A DNA stretch of 64,000 bases from Salisapilia sapeloensis (Eukaryota; Oomycota; Peronosporomycetes; Peronosporales; Salisapiliaceae), in the NCBI GenBank assembly GCA_023334545.1, contig JAADVB010000016.1, positions 62,001-126,000 on the forward strand. The letters are read 5' to 3'. Positions within the stretch are counted from its first letter, which is position 1; every line of letters begins with the position of its first letter. The translations under genes and the position numbers were made by a program. Positions 33,561 to 45,460 of the stretch are shown in pieces. The notes under the pieces were generated by a model. The model ran no database searches. It was not told the DNA's origin and worked only from the letters and a program-made list of their open reading frames with translations.

Positions 33561-35782
33561 TTACTCGTGTCTCCACGCTCGCAACGCTTCATGCCCAGCT
33601 GCATCCTCCTTAGCTGCCTTTACTTGCTCCTGCCAATGCTCTACTAGTCTTTCAAATCTGTCCTTTGCCTCTCGAATCAACGCTCGATCCTGATGGCAAT
33701 GGATTAGCTCAAACAACACTTGCACCTCCACGACTACATTCTCCTGCTCTGTTGCCATCCCGAGTGCTTTCTCTAGCATACCGACGCTCTCGGACAAGTC
33801 ACCATCCTCTTCCTCTCCATCGTGTTGTAACTTAATACTCATCAAGAGCAAGATTTCCATCATGTGATCTGTCGAGCAGACACTTGTCTGGACACGATCA
33901 AAGGCCGCATAGAGCAAATCTACTTCCTTCGACTCGAGTTCTGCCACCATCGGGTACGTCCGGCTGGAGGATTCCGATACTGCCCACAGGAACTTGCACA
34001 CCGTTACTTCATACTAGACAATAGTTAGTATATCGGAACATGACAAGCGTCGTATATATAGTACTTTAGCTCGTAGCTCTTCCGACGGACTGTTCGAGAC
34101 GACAGTAGACAAAGGTCCTTCCATGCCCAAGATGAAGGAAGTGCATTCAAGCAACATTTCATGCGGATAGATCTGCTGTAAACTAGTGAACGTATCGTCA
34201 GACACGGTATTACAGAACGTCGTCACATCCAGCATATCGATCCAGACAGCGAGATAGACGTCAGGATACGACTCGGATGTAATAGCTGGTACAATCTCGA
34301 TCACCAGTCCGAGACGCGTTGCAGCCACTTCATTCTCTCCGATACAAGCAGCGTACTTGGCAATAACCACGTGGGTTCGAGCAAGAAGTGCCAAGTACAG
34401 TTTCGACTGGGATAGATGCGCTTGATTGGCATCAAAAACAGAGAGGAGCTGTTTTAAGAGCACACGAGTTTCGACTAAACGTCCTCTACTCATCAACAGC
34501 TTGGCACGTGTGATCATCATCTCTAGGAGTCCTATGAGTAAAGGCAGCCGAGCTGAATGGCTCGAGTCATAGCTTTGTAAGCTCGTCTGAGCTTTCGGAA
34601 TGCACTCTTTCGATAGCTTCAGTGCACTTAATGGAGCTCGATAGCTCTCGACGTACAGATCAAAGTTATACACTACTGCTTCTAGATAAGACTGGCCTAA
34701 AATGCCATTCTCTGGCGTGTCGTCGAGCTTGTCCATGGCATGCAGCTCTTTCAAGACGCCTTGTAGTGCTTTATAATGACCGAATCTAACCTCGAATATG
34801 AACGTGATGCAACAAAGTGGAGCAAGGTATACGTTACCTGTAGTTTGCAAACGCTTGAATGAGAAGTTGATACTTCCTTATGTGGATCAACTCTTCTTTT
34901 GACGCATGGTTATCCAGTTTTCCATGAACGACTTCCAGCAATTCAGAAAGCGCATAGACATTATCCGAATGAAAGGACGCAGCAGTGGCGTGGCATATCA
35001 CTGCCAACAACCAGATCTATCCAAGCATTAGTACGACGACTACTATTGAATGACTTGCTCATGTACTTTAAAAGACATGCTACGAAAATGCTTTGTATGA
35101 GATTGGACGAGCTGTAGCTGTTGAATAAAATGCGTCTCGGTCTCTACGTCCATCGCGTCCGACTGTAAGCTCTTGGCGTACATTTGAGCAATCAAGAGCT
35201 TTAGTTCGTCGCAAAAGTAATCACGTAAAGGATCAATGTAAGGCTCCTCTTCCTTTTGTCCGTGCTGACATAGACGAATGCCATGGCACAGGAACTCGAT
35301 GAGCTTGTCATCGTCGTCTTGGATGGAGATTTTTGCTAAGAGGTACTTGGATCGAGCAAGTCGTACCTGCCAATGGATCTATAATATACAATTGGATACA
35401 GAAGATGAAACTCGTATTCGTGTAGAGCATACATCGACGCAATAGCTGTCTTCACTTAGTTTAGTCTGCACGACTTCGACACTTTCCTGAGCTCTTGTAA
35501 ATCGCTTTCTAAGCATTGCTTTGGAAAGGTGTCGTTCCGATGCCAAACAAGTCACTGCACACACTTCAGCAAGTAGAATGTGTCCACAAGTCAAGATCGG
35601 CGTGCTTTCTTCGTCCGTGCACTCAGATGCCAATAATGCCTATATGCAGTGCTAAAATCCTCTTTCTACCAGCATAACTACAGCATATATACTTCTATCG
35701 TCACTATTGCTTGGTCATAATGCTCTTGCTCTGCTAGTGAGCAGGCCATGCGCCAAAGTCCTGTCACTTGGTCCATTTCCAT
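33561..35782 (-). CDS. TPR-like helical protein, possibly cohesin loader MAU2/Scc4
   Basis: Several exons with short introns, starting at 35782 (MEMDQVTGLWRMACSLAEQE). The whole product, roughly 640 residues, is alpha-helical repeat: ALLASECTDEEST, HWQVRLARSKYLLAKISIQD, YFCDELKLLIAQMYAKSLQS, ALQGVLKELHAMDKLDD, LARTHVVIAKYAACIGENEVAATRLGL. The order and the HWQxRLxxSKYLLAKI-like helices recall MAU2/Scc4, the cohesin-loading partner of NIPBL, but the match by eye is weak. Other TPR scaffolds are possible. It shares a 76-bp divergent spacer with the TOM1-like gene. Confidence 0.6.
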
Positions 35783-35858
35783 TCTTCTTGGTCGGAATCG
35801 TGTAAACCCTACATAAACCCTACAACCTCCATTTATCTCCTGATAAACTGGAACCGAG

Positions 35859-37038
35859 ATGAGTGCATCTTCACATGGCTCGATCGACTACGAGGAGCAT
35901 CGTGGAGTCCAAGCAGCCTTTATCTCCGATGGGAGTGCCTACGTTATCATTGCTATCATCTCGCTCGTGCAATTGATACGGATTATACGGCGGTACAAGC
36001 CATGGACGGTGCAGAAGATGGTGCACATGCTATTATTCATCGCAGCCTGCTTACGAGCTTTTTTCCTCATGCTTGTTGGAACAGACTGGTGCCATGCACT
36101 CTCTGGTCAGATCAGTGTATCCGAGTGCTCCACTGGCGAGCGAGAAGTCTTTTACATTTTGGATCAAACACCTATCGTCTTCTTCTTCGTCGCCTATGCA
36201 CTACTAGTGCAGTTCTGGGCTGAAGTTTACTACAATGCTGTCGATGAGATTGCCGTCTACCAGTCTTTCTTTAAGCCTGCTTTGCACATCTTTATCGGTG
36301 TAAGATTCGACAATAGCATAATCAAAGAGCATAACTAAAGATACTCTGTAGCTCGTCATGTGCGTCCAAGTACTCTTCTGGATCTTCTACGCATCCGCTT
36401 GGCGAGGCGAACGTATGTCTCTCTACCTTTCCTACCTTGTAGCATGCTCTGACCATAGTCTTGGCTGCATGCAGGTGCGTTTTTCACAAAAAGCCAAGCA
36501 GTGCTCAATATGGAAATGTACTTACTCGCCACCGCTCTCTTCCTTTTCTACGGACGACGAGCTTATGTACAGCTCAGGTACTAAGACAGCACCTATCTAT
36601 CCGATCCTTCTATCTTATATATATGCATTAGAAATGTTCCGATTGAACTCGGTCTTCGATCGCGAAAGATGAAAGAAGTACACGTCTATTGCTTATATTC
36701 CTTTCCGATCCTGTATCTAACCTCTTACGTAGCTGACAAGTATATCAATCGTCTGCTCGACATGTTTCATTCTTCGATGCGGCTTGGAAATCATGTTTTC
36801 CAGGGAGAAACAACAACTTCACGACAAAGCGACGTGGCTACTCGTGCTCATCTACTATGCTTTCCTAGAACTCGCACCATCTATCGCCATTCTCTACTTT
36901 AACCGTCGTCTCCCACTTCCACCTCGTACAGCTTCTACCCCGAAACGATCTCGTGTCAATCTCGCGTCTCGTCTAAAGAAGCGGACGAAACCTCGGGACG
37001 ATGAAATGCTCGCGTCGTTACTTGAGAATGAAGAGTAG
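35859..37038 (+). CDS. THH1/TOM1/TOM3-type seven-TM protein
   Basis: About four or five small exons. Hydrophobic segments are AYVIIAIISLVQLIRI, MVHMLLFIAACLRAFFLMLV, TPIVFFFVAYALLVQFWAEVYY, LVMCVQVLFWIFYAS, YLLATALFLFYGRR and LLVLIYYAFLELAPSIAILYF. The motif FFxxYxLLVxFWAExY is the hallmark of plant TOM1/TOM3 and THH1 proteins and related fungal and protist GPCR-like proteins. The C terminus is basic (KRSRVNLASRLKKR). In plants these are tonoplast membrane proteins. The function in oomycetes is unknown. Exact junctions between about 36410 and 36790 are uncertain. Confidence 0.75.
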
Positions 37039-37069
37039 AAACAAGAAACGATTATCTTTCTTTCCTAGT

Positions 37070-38296
37070 TTACTCTCCGAATCTTTGCGTCACGTCATTT
37101 AGTAGCTGGAGCATACTGTCATTCTCTTCTCGACTACCGATCGTCGCTCGAAGACAGTCCGTTAGAAGTAACTGATTGCCTCGATAACGAATCACGACAC
37201 CTTTGTCTGCCATTTCACGATACACTTCTTCTGCATGCGGCACTTGGAAAAGAACGAAGTTCGAGTCCGACGCGTAGATGCACTTGACAAGCGATAGTTT
37301 GCGTAGTTCTTGCACAACTCTCTCCTTTTCCGATTTGATTAGAGCGATCTTGGACTCTACTTGCGCGACATTCGCCATGGCTTCCAATCCCACTTTGGAA
37401 GTCAATTTGCTGATGTTATAAGGAGCTTTGACGTTGTTGAGGATCTGGATCAAACGAGGGTGGCCAATGGCGCTGCCGAGACGGACACCAGCGAGACCGA
37501 ACGCCTTAGAGAGTGTCTGTAAGACCACGAGGCGAGGGTACTGCTGGACGAGACCAATCAAACTCGGTTCGTCGCTAAAGTCGACGTACGCTTCGTCCAC
37601 GACTACTAGACCCTTATAAGCAGAGCTCTCGAGGATTGTGCGGACGTCCGAGGCTCGAAGCATGTTGGCGGTCGGGTTACCAGGACTGCATAGGAACATG
37701 ATCTTCGTCGTGTCTTTGACTTGAGATAGGATCTCTTGTGGATCAATGTGGAAGGACGGAAGTTCGCCTTTGTCGTTGAGTCCCTTAGGATTGCTCTCGT
37801 CACGTTCGATGTGGAGAGGGCAGGAGATGATGTCGACGTCGTGGATGTTGGCACAAACCTTGTACATGCCGTAGGTTGGTGGTGTGATCAAAATCGAGTC
37901 TTTCGAAGGTGTGCAAGCAACGCGAACGACTAGATCGATTGCTTCGTCACTGCCAACACCGAGGAAGATGTTGTCTGGGCGGACGTGGCCGTGCTCGGAC
38001 GTCTCATTACGATAGTCGGCAATCGCTTTTTTCAGCTCCACCTGATATGGAGACGGGTATCTCTCCAACTGCATCTGCTGCAAGTCCTCAGCAGCAAGGG
38101 ATGAGCCCAAACTGTTCTCATTCGCATCAAGCAAAATGCCTATGCATAAAAGATAAGCCTCTTCTGACAAGCTTCAGCTTTAAATGCACAGAATTGAAAT
38201 ACCTTGGTCATAGTCATCACGTGCACACCGGTAGGGTGACAGAGCCAATATGTTTGGTCTTATAATTGCGTCAATCTCCTTTGCTCCTGCGTCCAT
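37070..38296 (-). CDS. hisC: Histidinol-phosphate aminotransferase
   Basis: Two exons (38296-38203 and 38139-37070, 63-nt intron). Exon 1 starts MDAGAKEIDAIIRPNILALSPY, and the join gives DQGILLDANENSLG, the usual HisC N terminus. Further motifs are RYPSPYQVELKKAIA, GVGSDEAIDLVVR, PTYGMY, LCSPGNPTANML, VVDEAYVDFS and the PLP-lysine region QTLSKAFGLAGVRLG, with Arg in the C-terminal RATIGSREENDSML. It transfers the amino group in step seven of histidine synthesis. The length (about 387 residues) is normal. It is the last gene before the AT-rich island. Confidence 0.95.
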
Positions 38297-39550
38297 GATG
38301 TCAGATTCAGTTGTGGATGGAAGCAGAGTTTCAACGGCCGATTATGTAATCACCATAGTCTGATTCTTGTGGCGAGTATCTTTCTCGGGGAGATACACGT
38401 CATGCTAACCACCTCCGTACGATTGCAAGTAAATGCATGAACGACAAAAAACTAGGTTAGTGCAATTGAGCGATAGTGCTTGTATACATTCCCAAGCAAC
38501 TTTATTGCTTAAGTATAGCTTGTCATTCTGGAAAGATAGAGACTTTTTAGAGTATTTTTTAAAATTAAAAGAGCATTTGTGTCATTTTGAAATAAATAGG
38601 AAATGACAACAAACCAAACAACGAATTTTGTCTACAACAAAAAGACAGCATATACTAACTTTTACATTTAAATTTGTGCTCCAGGTGCCAGCATCGCTTC
38701 TGGTCGATTAGCAAGACTCCTTAAGCTTCTGCAATATCGTCCTAGCCATGATCTTTTAATTCATGCACAGCCTCTGAGTGGCTCTCGGCAACGGCAGCAT
38801 CAAGCATGAAAGTGTTATTACAGCAGATGCTTCACGACTACAGTACGACCGAAGATTCGGGCATTTAGCAAACCTCAGATGGTTTAGTCCATTTATTAAG
38901 GCCTACCGAGAGCGTCCGTATAGGTTCACAGGTAACCTTAGATATGTAGTACTGTACAAAAACTATGCCAAATGTCCTTCCTAATTTTCAAGCTTAATTT
39001 GTTCTCATTTCTTTTAGTATCAGTGTATATTTACCTTAATAAAGCTGGGATCGTACATGATCGTCGGTCATGATTTTACAATAATACTGCGTGGAGAAGG
39101 CTATGTACAATCCAGCGTATCTTTATATTGCGCGCATTCGATTGGTGTCGTTTTCGTCAGGCGATGGGCATAACATTTGCATTTGATAGTCGAATCGTAG
39201 AGATCGGACATGAAATTATCCATTCATGTTGTAGGGGGTTCATAGACGTTGTGTCGAAATTTGGTCATTCCAACCTATCCGATTGATTGACTCTTTGAGA
39301 TCAATGAGGTGTTGTGGGTTATATCCGCCCACGAATTACTACGGCATATGCCCGATTAAGTTCTGAACGTAAGATTACCGTGGTAATCAAAGAACTTGAT
39401 TGTAGCATAAATTTTACTCGACTACCCACATATCGCACCACTTAGAGCAGATAAATCCCTTTGATGTTACGCTCTATCTTGAAAGTTATTTCCGCTCGCA
39501 GCTAATTACTCGGTTTAAAAGTTTCTTGTTAGCAGCTATCCGGTTCTGCC
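38297..39550. other. Start of AT-rich gene-poor island
   Basis: No convincing gene. An inverted repeat (GATTACC, GT, GGTAATC) lies at 39373-39388. The stretch from about 39252 begins TGTTGTGGG and could be the edge of a degraded LTR, but no target-site duplication or second end is clear. Open frames are short and lack coding character. Confidence 0.45.
39373..39388. repeat. Inverted repeat with ACCGTGG core
   Basis: Seven-base arms GATTACC and GGTAATC flank a GT centre. It shares the ACCGTGG core with the palindrome at 191-211. Confidence 0.5.
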
Positions 39551-39599
39551 AGCCACAATGAAGTTCACCAGTCGCGAAATCACATATTTCTTTCTGATA

Positions 39600-41675
39600 C
39601 TTTAGGCATTGATTGATAAATATACGAAGGCTATCAATTCCTATAAGCTGATGCCACTAGTGTACGTGAATCGATCATCTTTGAGCAAAACACAAATGTA
39701 ATCATTTACGTTTTGTAGTGACCTGACCGGAGTTTACGTGAAAAAGCTCGATGGAGCTATCTTTCCAATCGGCCGAAAGATGTCAAACAATTTGTATCAT
39801 TTACTTAATATTCAATCTTGACCTCATGTGTGGATGCAGTTGGTTGCATGATAATCCGACCAAAGAAATAATGGGAATACTTCCAAGGCTAGAACTACTG
39901 TACTCTTGATATCACAATGTGTATGAACAAGTAACGAACCTGCTAAAACTTGTTATATGCAGCGCAATGAACGAAACCTTTGTCAAGAGTCTGGATTCAG
40001 GCAACTTTCCCAAACTTCGCAGTTTACATATATTCATGCTGAAACTGTGTATTAGCTACTTTTGCATCCATATCTTAACGCACTTCAAATACAATTGTCC
40101 ATGGCGGCAGTCTGGAGAAGATCACAAGTGTATGGAACCATCTCGACTATATGTGAGTCCTTGATTGTACACCTTTATGATATGTATTTGATCGTCTACA
40201 TTTGTAGGGAGTTGTATTACAGCCGGGTTTCCGAGATCACGGCGGAGGTGCCCATTCTCACCGAGGCGTAAGCTTTAAATAGTTCATTCTATCTTTCGAA
40301 CCACTGACGCGTCATGTATGAATGCAGCTGGGTGTATGGTAACCCGATCGAAGTTATATCGGGGACATTTCCAAAGCTGCAAAGGCTGTACGTGAAATAC
40401 ACTGGATACTACTATTAAAAAATCTGACTCGAGTTTAAAATGAGCAGGTGTATGGTCAACCCACTGCTTAAGAGTTTGGATGCAGTCGAGTTTCCCAAAG
40501 TTCGCGAATTGTACGTGTTCATATCAACCCTGTAGACTTGAAGATTAGGCACCGATATTGTAACCTATAAAAACTAGACAAATCATGGCGGCATATTGGA
40601 GGAATTAACTGGTGAATGGAAGCACCTCATCTACTTGTAAGTATTTGAATATGATCAATTCAAGGTGCTCATTTTATCATTTGTGTTATGTAGACAATTG
40701 AACAACAACAGCGTATCGGATATCAAAGCGAAGATGCTCAATCTCACTACAGCGTAAGCTATTGAAAATTGGAATTCTTGCCTCTATCACTGATGCTTTA
40801 TGTGTAAACTAGCTTCGTCAATTATAATGTCCTTACCGATTTTGACTGCGCCAAGTCGAAGGTGAATTACTTGTGAGGCACGTTCACGAAGATGCTTGGA
40901 CACTAAAGTCGCGCGATAACATTTGCAGGGCTACGGCGCACAATAAATTGACAAAAGAGAGTCTGCGTGGGTGGAAGTGTAAAGACGTCCATACCATGTA
41001 TGTTTTCCGTATCGCTACTTTTAAGCGTGCAAATGGATGGTGAGAACAGCAATTTGAGTGAAAACAACATCGGATTCTTTGATGACCCACACACCAATGC
41101 TCTTGGTTCAGTGAGGAAATTGTACGTGAATTTATACGCATATATAATCTGTAATACTTAAATGCTTAATGTTGAACAGGAACATAACGGGCGGTGTGCT
41201 AGATCAGTGGGATGGCAAGTAGCCCAATCTGAAGGAAGCGTGCGTACTTCTACACTACCAACAAAGTTTTTTCTATAAGTGAATTTTAGTCCTTGTGCAG
41301 GTGCATGGGCTACAATAAGCTCCAGAGATCAACGCATACACTCCGGCGATAAAAACATTGTAAGCCACTATGCTTTATAAGACAGATTTATGCTCATAAA
41401 GAAAACTATAAATGAACAATATGGATACTATAGGGAACTCCACTATAACAATCTTAGTGCTACGGGATTCCTTGCACAACCTTCGGGAAAGAATGTATCA
41501 AATCCTACTTCTGTAGATGTAGCCAAGTACATGAGTCTTCATGCTGAGGATTTGTAAGTGATTCTAGATGTTTTCTCCATTGCGAAGTTATACTAAGTGT
41601 GGATTGATTTGTAGGAATTTAAATGGCGATCCTATAATGAAAAAACTAGGGAGTGAAGAGCTCCTTTCTAAGTAG
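39600..41675 (+). pseudogene. Decayed LRR gene with one repeat per mini-exon
   Basis: About fifteen candidate exons of 55-75 nt recur at roughly 120-nt spacing (near 39720, 39840, 39961, 40208, 40328, 40448, 40576, 40693, 40812, 40928, 41039, 41179, 41301, 41431, 41614). They alternate with ~60-nt introns bounded by GTA..AG. Each exon reads as one leucine-rich repeat, for example YGNPIEVISGTFPKLQRL, MVNPLLKSLDAVEFPKVREL and NNNSVSDIKAKMLNLTTA. Introns fall in the same phase, splitting the conserved Leu codon. In-frame stops occur in at least two units (near 41215 and 41355), and no start with signal peptide or downstream kinase domain is seen. This looks like the ectodomain of an LRR receptor gene now decaying. 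Confidence 0.65.
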
Positions 41676-43050
41676 ATTCTTATAAGCGAATTGCCCCATG
41701 AGAATTAAACTCAAGTTTGCATTCGCTTGTAGGAGCTCTACAGATAACTATATGCCTGATGAAGCAGGAATCTAGAACTATCTTCTTCGCCAAGTCAAAT
41801 GGAATTTTTCTTTGAAGCAGAAAGACTTTAAAGAATCTAACCGCATCCAAGGCATTCCACAAAACATTGAAATCAGACGTCATTCATTTTTATGTTAGCT
41901 ACTACTTTCTTGGATGAGTACGCGTTCAACAGAAGTGAAACTATATTGCTATTATTTGATGGCACATTTCAGTTTCAATCGCTATATGCACCATACCTAC
42001 AAATATAACTTGTAGTAGTGACGTTTGCATCCGCCCAAGTTAATTGCTTAAGCAGAGCTTTAATGATAGGTTGTACGGTGGAAGTTAAAGCAGACGACAA
42101 TATCATCACAAAACTCTTTTAGACTCGAGCATTTTTGAGGACGTAAGTAAACAAATTAAGCAGCATAGATGAACGGATAAAGCTATAACTTGTCAACGTA
42201 TACATATTAAGCACAGATAGGCTCTCTACGTTTTCTCTACGGACTGTCAATTCTTTTGTATCTAATTCTAGCTACAATAGTAATGCAAAAGATTTTTATA
42301 GCTGCATACTAGTCTGAAGATAGAAATCAGTTTGTGGTATTTGACGTTATGACTACTCTTACAATCTGCATAGCGATCATTATTGCCCAACTTGCGGAAG
42401 TGGTGTACCATACAAGCACAAAAGTAGACTGTAAAGCTCAAACTCTTGTGCTGGACTTCTTGAAAGTATTATGAAGGGTTAACATCCTACACAGTCGATA
42501 GACCACTTGTTAAATGCAATCTGGTAGCTTTGGCAATCTTTCTCATGAAATACTGTCATGCTATTAAATCCACTTGACAACAGTTTTGATAGTGACCACG
42601 TAGAAACTTGATTCATATTGTCAGCGCGTGGTTGCAAAGCTTTAAAGATGAAATAAGAAGTATAACCTACTATTTTAACGTACAATTACGCTTCTTTCTT
42701 GTCATAAATAATATCTATTGCAGTATCTCCGTTATTTTTTATGCTATCAAACAAATTAACATCCAGTTAGTAAATTTGGTAAGCTAGTATGCGATTAGTG
42801 CGTGCTAGGAGGGACGTTAGACATCGTAGGCTAAGCGACGCCAATGTACCTCACTATCGAATCAAATCGTCCGCCTAAAAAGGAAAGCTTATGCAATTCA
42901 TTACTGTCATTTGTTCACAAGCTACATCTTTGCATCATAGGTACCACATTAGTTTGTTGAAGATAGGTTTCCGATGGACGAGACCCCGAAGGATTGCCGA
43001 GGCGTGTCAAGATCGAGTGTCATTATACTTTGGAGAATACGTCTTAACGC
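41676..43050. other. AT-rich stretch without a recognisable gene
   Basis: Short frames only. It separates the plus-strand LRR remnant from the minus-strand kinase remnant. It may hold further decayed pieces of either, but I cannot identify them. Confidence 0.45.
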
Positions 43051-45460
43051 TTAGTGGATGCTCGTCGCTTTTGGTCTCTTGGATAGATCCATCTCGGGAC
43101 ACGCAAGTCCGAGGGTACGGATGGATATCGGGCAAGAACTTAAAAAGGATGGCTTGACGGTAATGTTCACAATATCCGATGTTAACGACAGCATCTTGGA
43201 CTGTTTTCCGTCAGCGACGACGGTATCTGAGTATGGAAGTATGTGCGTATCCAACTCGATTAGAATAGTTCCAAAGGAAAAATTGTCACTGCTTTCATCA
43301 TAGCCAGTCTCTTCGCGTAAGATTTCAGGCGCCAGCCATCGGATGGTGTGTATACCTTTGGCCGTTAGAGTATTGTCCGCATCGAGCGTCCTAGCATTTT
43401 CAAAGTCTCCATTCTTGGCGATCAGTTCTTCAGACAGCAACACGTTCCGTGGCTTGAGATCTCGGTGAATGTAAGCTGGCGAAAATTAGTGCATGTAGAT
43501 GAGTGCATCTATAACATCAATCACATTTTGTAGCTTCTCGTTATTCCAATGGTGATCGACTCTTGATTCCGTCAGATAAGATCTGAGGTCTCCTCTCTCC
43601 ATGTACTCGTATAAAGCTTGAAAGTCCGCTTTTTTGATATAAGCTGTTCCGATAAACTTCAGAATGTGTGGATGACTAAGCTTCGCCGCAGTTTCGTTTT
43701 TTTAATAAAATTATGGTTGTCCTCGCTGTCTGTTTTGCTTTCGATCAACCGTTTGGATGCGAACTGCTCTCCAAAGTATTCTACGAGCCAGACTTCACCA
43801 AAGGCACCAGCGCCCAGTTGTCGTATTGGATGGATTTTGTTCGGCAACAGCTCATTCTTTCGCAAGACGCTATCATTCCAGATAGAGCTCATTACATCTT
43901 CAAGTGGGTGATAACTTGTGTTTGATGTACTTCCTCCTTCTGCTGTTGGCGGGCGGGAATCGCTTCCCGGAAATGTTGATTTTTTTAATTGTTAAAGTTT
44001 TGGTTAAAAAAGTGTGTAGAAATTGCTAGTATGATGCAATGGGGATAATCAGACGTAGAGGATCAAGGGAAGTGCCGTCTGTGCTGACACTGGACCCTAA
44101 TGATGTGTAAGTCTCTACAACGCAGACGAGCAATTCTGCATGACCCACAGTTTTCCATTCATCGCTCGGGCAGTAAGGGCTTTTCTTTCCGGTAACATTG
44201 GCACTCTTAAGTGCCATATCAAGCATGTTACATAGCTTAGATGATGCGAATCTTGTATTGGGTGGATCGCCATCAAGATATCTAAAGGCATACAATATAA
44301 GTCATGTATAAGGTAGGATGGAGCTCATTCGCATGTAAATATGTAGCTTACAGTTTTTCTAGACGTTTAACATTGACCAATGCTGACAGTTGGACTCGAG
44401 CTTATTATACTCCAAGTTTCTAATAAACGACATTTATGTTGAAAAGTGATGGATAGAAAAGTATTGGGCTTGTAAATAACTTGCAACTCTTCGAGCCATT
44501 TGGCATTGGCGCCAAACCAGCTCAGATTTTTAAACGACAAATCTCTATAAATCGTGATGGACAATTGGATAATGAGTACCGAGATGCATGAAACCATGAT
44601 ACGTACAACTCATAGAGGTAGTTGAAGCGAATATCGTAGGGGAACTATTGGATTGAATTGTGATCCATAGAGCTATGTATTTAGCACATATGTGACTCGT
44701 TAACGACGATGTGGCTATGCAAGGAGAAATACATATCGAGTACATACAGTTGTTTCAATGTGGCAAACCTCGAGAGATTTGCTGGCACGCTTCTGATATC
44801 GCAATTTGACAGTTTGATCGATGTTGTGTATTCATGCAGATTTGACATCAAGTCATCCGCAGATATGATTAAATTTGGTATTGATATCCGACGAAGATGG
44901 ATAGTTTTGAACATTTCGTATGCGAAACGAACATTTTGGACTCTGTGGTCGCTAAACTTACCACGAAGTTCCCTATGATGAATTGGTAGCAAATGCACAC
45001 CATTGACCCGTAAATAAAGATTTGTTTATAGTACGTCTTAAAAGAGAAGCAAACACATACCAGTTAGAAATGTTGTAAGGGGTGTTCAGATCGATTTTGT
45101 CCAAGTGTTTCAAGTCTAATTGAAACTCTTCCTTTTTGTGCTCGTTAAAGTCATCATTAATTTCAAATACATTGTACGCTTCACTTCAACGCCAGTAACA
45201 GTTCTACTGAACGGATCTTTGCATTGGCATTGGCATCCAGACTTTTCATCACCTTCCTTGCAGGTTACACCGAAAATTTTACACGGATTACGAAGGCCAT
45301 CAACCTGGTAGATAACGCATACTACATCGCAATCGTCATCGCAATCCGACATGAGAACATTCGTGCACTTATTGCGTTCTTTGGAGCTAACCCAGTCGAA
45401 AGGCACATGAGCACGATAGGCAAAAGCGAAAGTCTCAGAATCACCATTGCTATGGTATAG
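43050..45460 (-). pseudogene. LRR receptor-like kinase pseudogene
   Basis: Read on the minus strand: a signal peptide (MVILRLSLLPIVLMCLSTGLA), a Cys-rich segment (SDCDDDCDVVC, CQCQCKDPF) in a different frame, LRR mini-exons (IKLSNCDIRSVPANLSRFA), a spacer, then a kinase domain. The kinase shows the Gly loop LGAGAFGEVW, SHPHILKFIG, IHRDLKPRN and RWLAPEIL. Lesions: a frame change between signal peptide and Cys-rich part; no clear TM segment around 43980-44030; a frame break at an A-run near 43700; an in-frame TAA between YMH and FSPAYIHRD near 43488; and DFE where kinases have DFG. An active copy of this class would be a surface receptor kinase. Confidence 0.72.

Noticed and set aside
39252-39550. 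Possible solo LTR beginning TGTTGTGGG
   Set aside because: No clear CA end, no target-site duplication and no second copy in the window.
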